A stretch of DNA of 43,816 nt from Oryzibacter oryziterrae. GTDB taxonomy: Bacteria > Pseudomonadota > Alphaproteobacteria > Rhizobiales > Pleomorphomonadaceae. The notes under the pieces were generated by a model that did not search any database, was not told where the DNA came from, and saw only the letters and a list, made by a program, of their open reading frames with translations. Location: assembly GCF_021864535.1 (NCBI RefSeq), contig NZ_JAKJIC010000028.1:1-43816 (forward strand). The letters are read 5' to 3'. Position 1 is the first letter of the stretch; each line of letters begins with the position of its first letter. The translations under genes and the position numbers were made by a program. Shown piece after piece: positions 43,515-43,816 of the stretch.

Positions 43515-43816
43515 TCAGGCGAGGCGCTCGAGCATCAGCGTGCTCCAGCCGTCCTTCTGGATGCGCTTGGTGCAGGCGAATTTCTCGGCCGCATAGGCTG
43601 CCAGGACGCCGTCGGCCTGCGTATCCAGGATGCCCGAGAGCACCACGCGGGCGCCGGCTTCGGTATTGGCGGCGAAATCGGGGGCGAGCATCTTCAACGG
43701 ATCGGCGAGGATGTTGGCGACGATCAGGTCGAAGGGCGCCGCCTTCAAGTCCGCATGCTCGAAACCTTCCGCGACGATGGCGTCGATCAGGCCCTTGACG
43801 CCGTTGATCTCGGCAT
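43515..43816 (-). CDS. prmA: Ribosomal protein L11 methyltransferase, C-terminal part (cut by the window end)
   Basis: The last 100 codons of PrmA, which trimethylates ribosomal protein L11. The SAM-methyltransferase block FDLIVANILADPLKMLAP is present (the NxxxxPL active-site type), followed by the usual C-terminal ARVVLSGILDTQADGVLAAYA and KDGWSTLMLERLA. Upstream of the first listed start the frame stays open to the window edge and reads as PrmA (INGVKGLIDAIVAEGFEHAD), so the gene is 5'-truncated by the window and not broken. Confidence 0.92.
   Translation of the reverse strand, partial: AEINGVKGLIDAIVAEGFEHADLKAAPFDLIVANILADPLKMLAPDFAANTEAGARVVLSGILDTQADGVLAAYAAEKFACTKRIQKDGWSTLMLERLA

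Overview
The window is GC-rich DNA from an alphaproteobacterium, most likely of the order Hyphomicrobiales (Rhizobiales). The reasons are a complete division/cell-wall (dcw) cluster in alphaproteobacterial order, an FtsZ with a very long Ala/Pro/Gln-rich linker, a separate cytochrome b / cytochrome c1 pair, and short palindromic intergenic repeats of a kind common in that order. The genus cannot be fixed from the sequence alone.

Layout. 1-5.2 kb: a fused ABC exporter half-transporter, then the bc1 operon petA-petB-petC closed by a strong terminator. 5.3-9.9 kb: a secreted protein of unknown function, apt, a divergent epmA/efp pair (EF-P and its beta-lysylating enzyme), and two tandem MaoC-like hot-dog genes on the minus strand. 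9.9-30 kb: the dcw cluster, all on the plus strand: mraZ, rsmH, ftsL, ftsI, a fused murE-murF, mraY, murD, ftsW, murG, murC, murB, ddl, ftsQ, ftsA, ftsZ. It runs from the first committed steps of UDP-MurNAc-pentapeptide synthesis to lipid II and the Z-ring. It starts with four CCCA (TGGG on the other strand) boxes at exact 10-bp spacing that look like an MraZ operator, and ends with a bidirectional terminator after ftsZ.

30-37 kb: an accessory block holding azlC-azlD with an AraC/GyrI-type regulator, a small Cys/His-rich exported protein next to a PepSY-type membrane protein, pncA, and the most interesting unit of the window. That unit is a membrane-anchored double-Cache sensor with no output domain whose stop codon overlaps (ATGA) the start of a prokaryotic pentameric ligand-gated ion channel. 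37-41 kb: recN, bamD and lpxC on the minus strand. These normally follow ftsZ on the same strand in alphaproteobacteria, so the block looks inverted and separated from ftsZ. 41-43.8 kb: an M24B aminopeptidase P, a pair of coupled very small ORFs with their own terminator, and the C-terminal part of prmA running off the window end.

Main points for follow-up: the Cache sensor + ion channel pair, the MurE-MurF fusion, the MraZ-like operator far upstream of mraZ, an inverted repeat between murC and murB that supplies murB's ribosome-binding site, and the small-ORF pair upstream of prmA. No rRNA, tRNA, CRISPR array, insertion sequence or prophage was seen.
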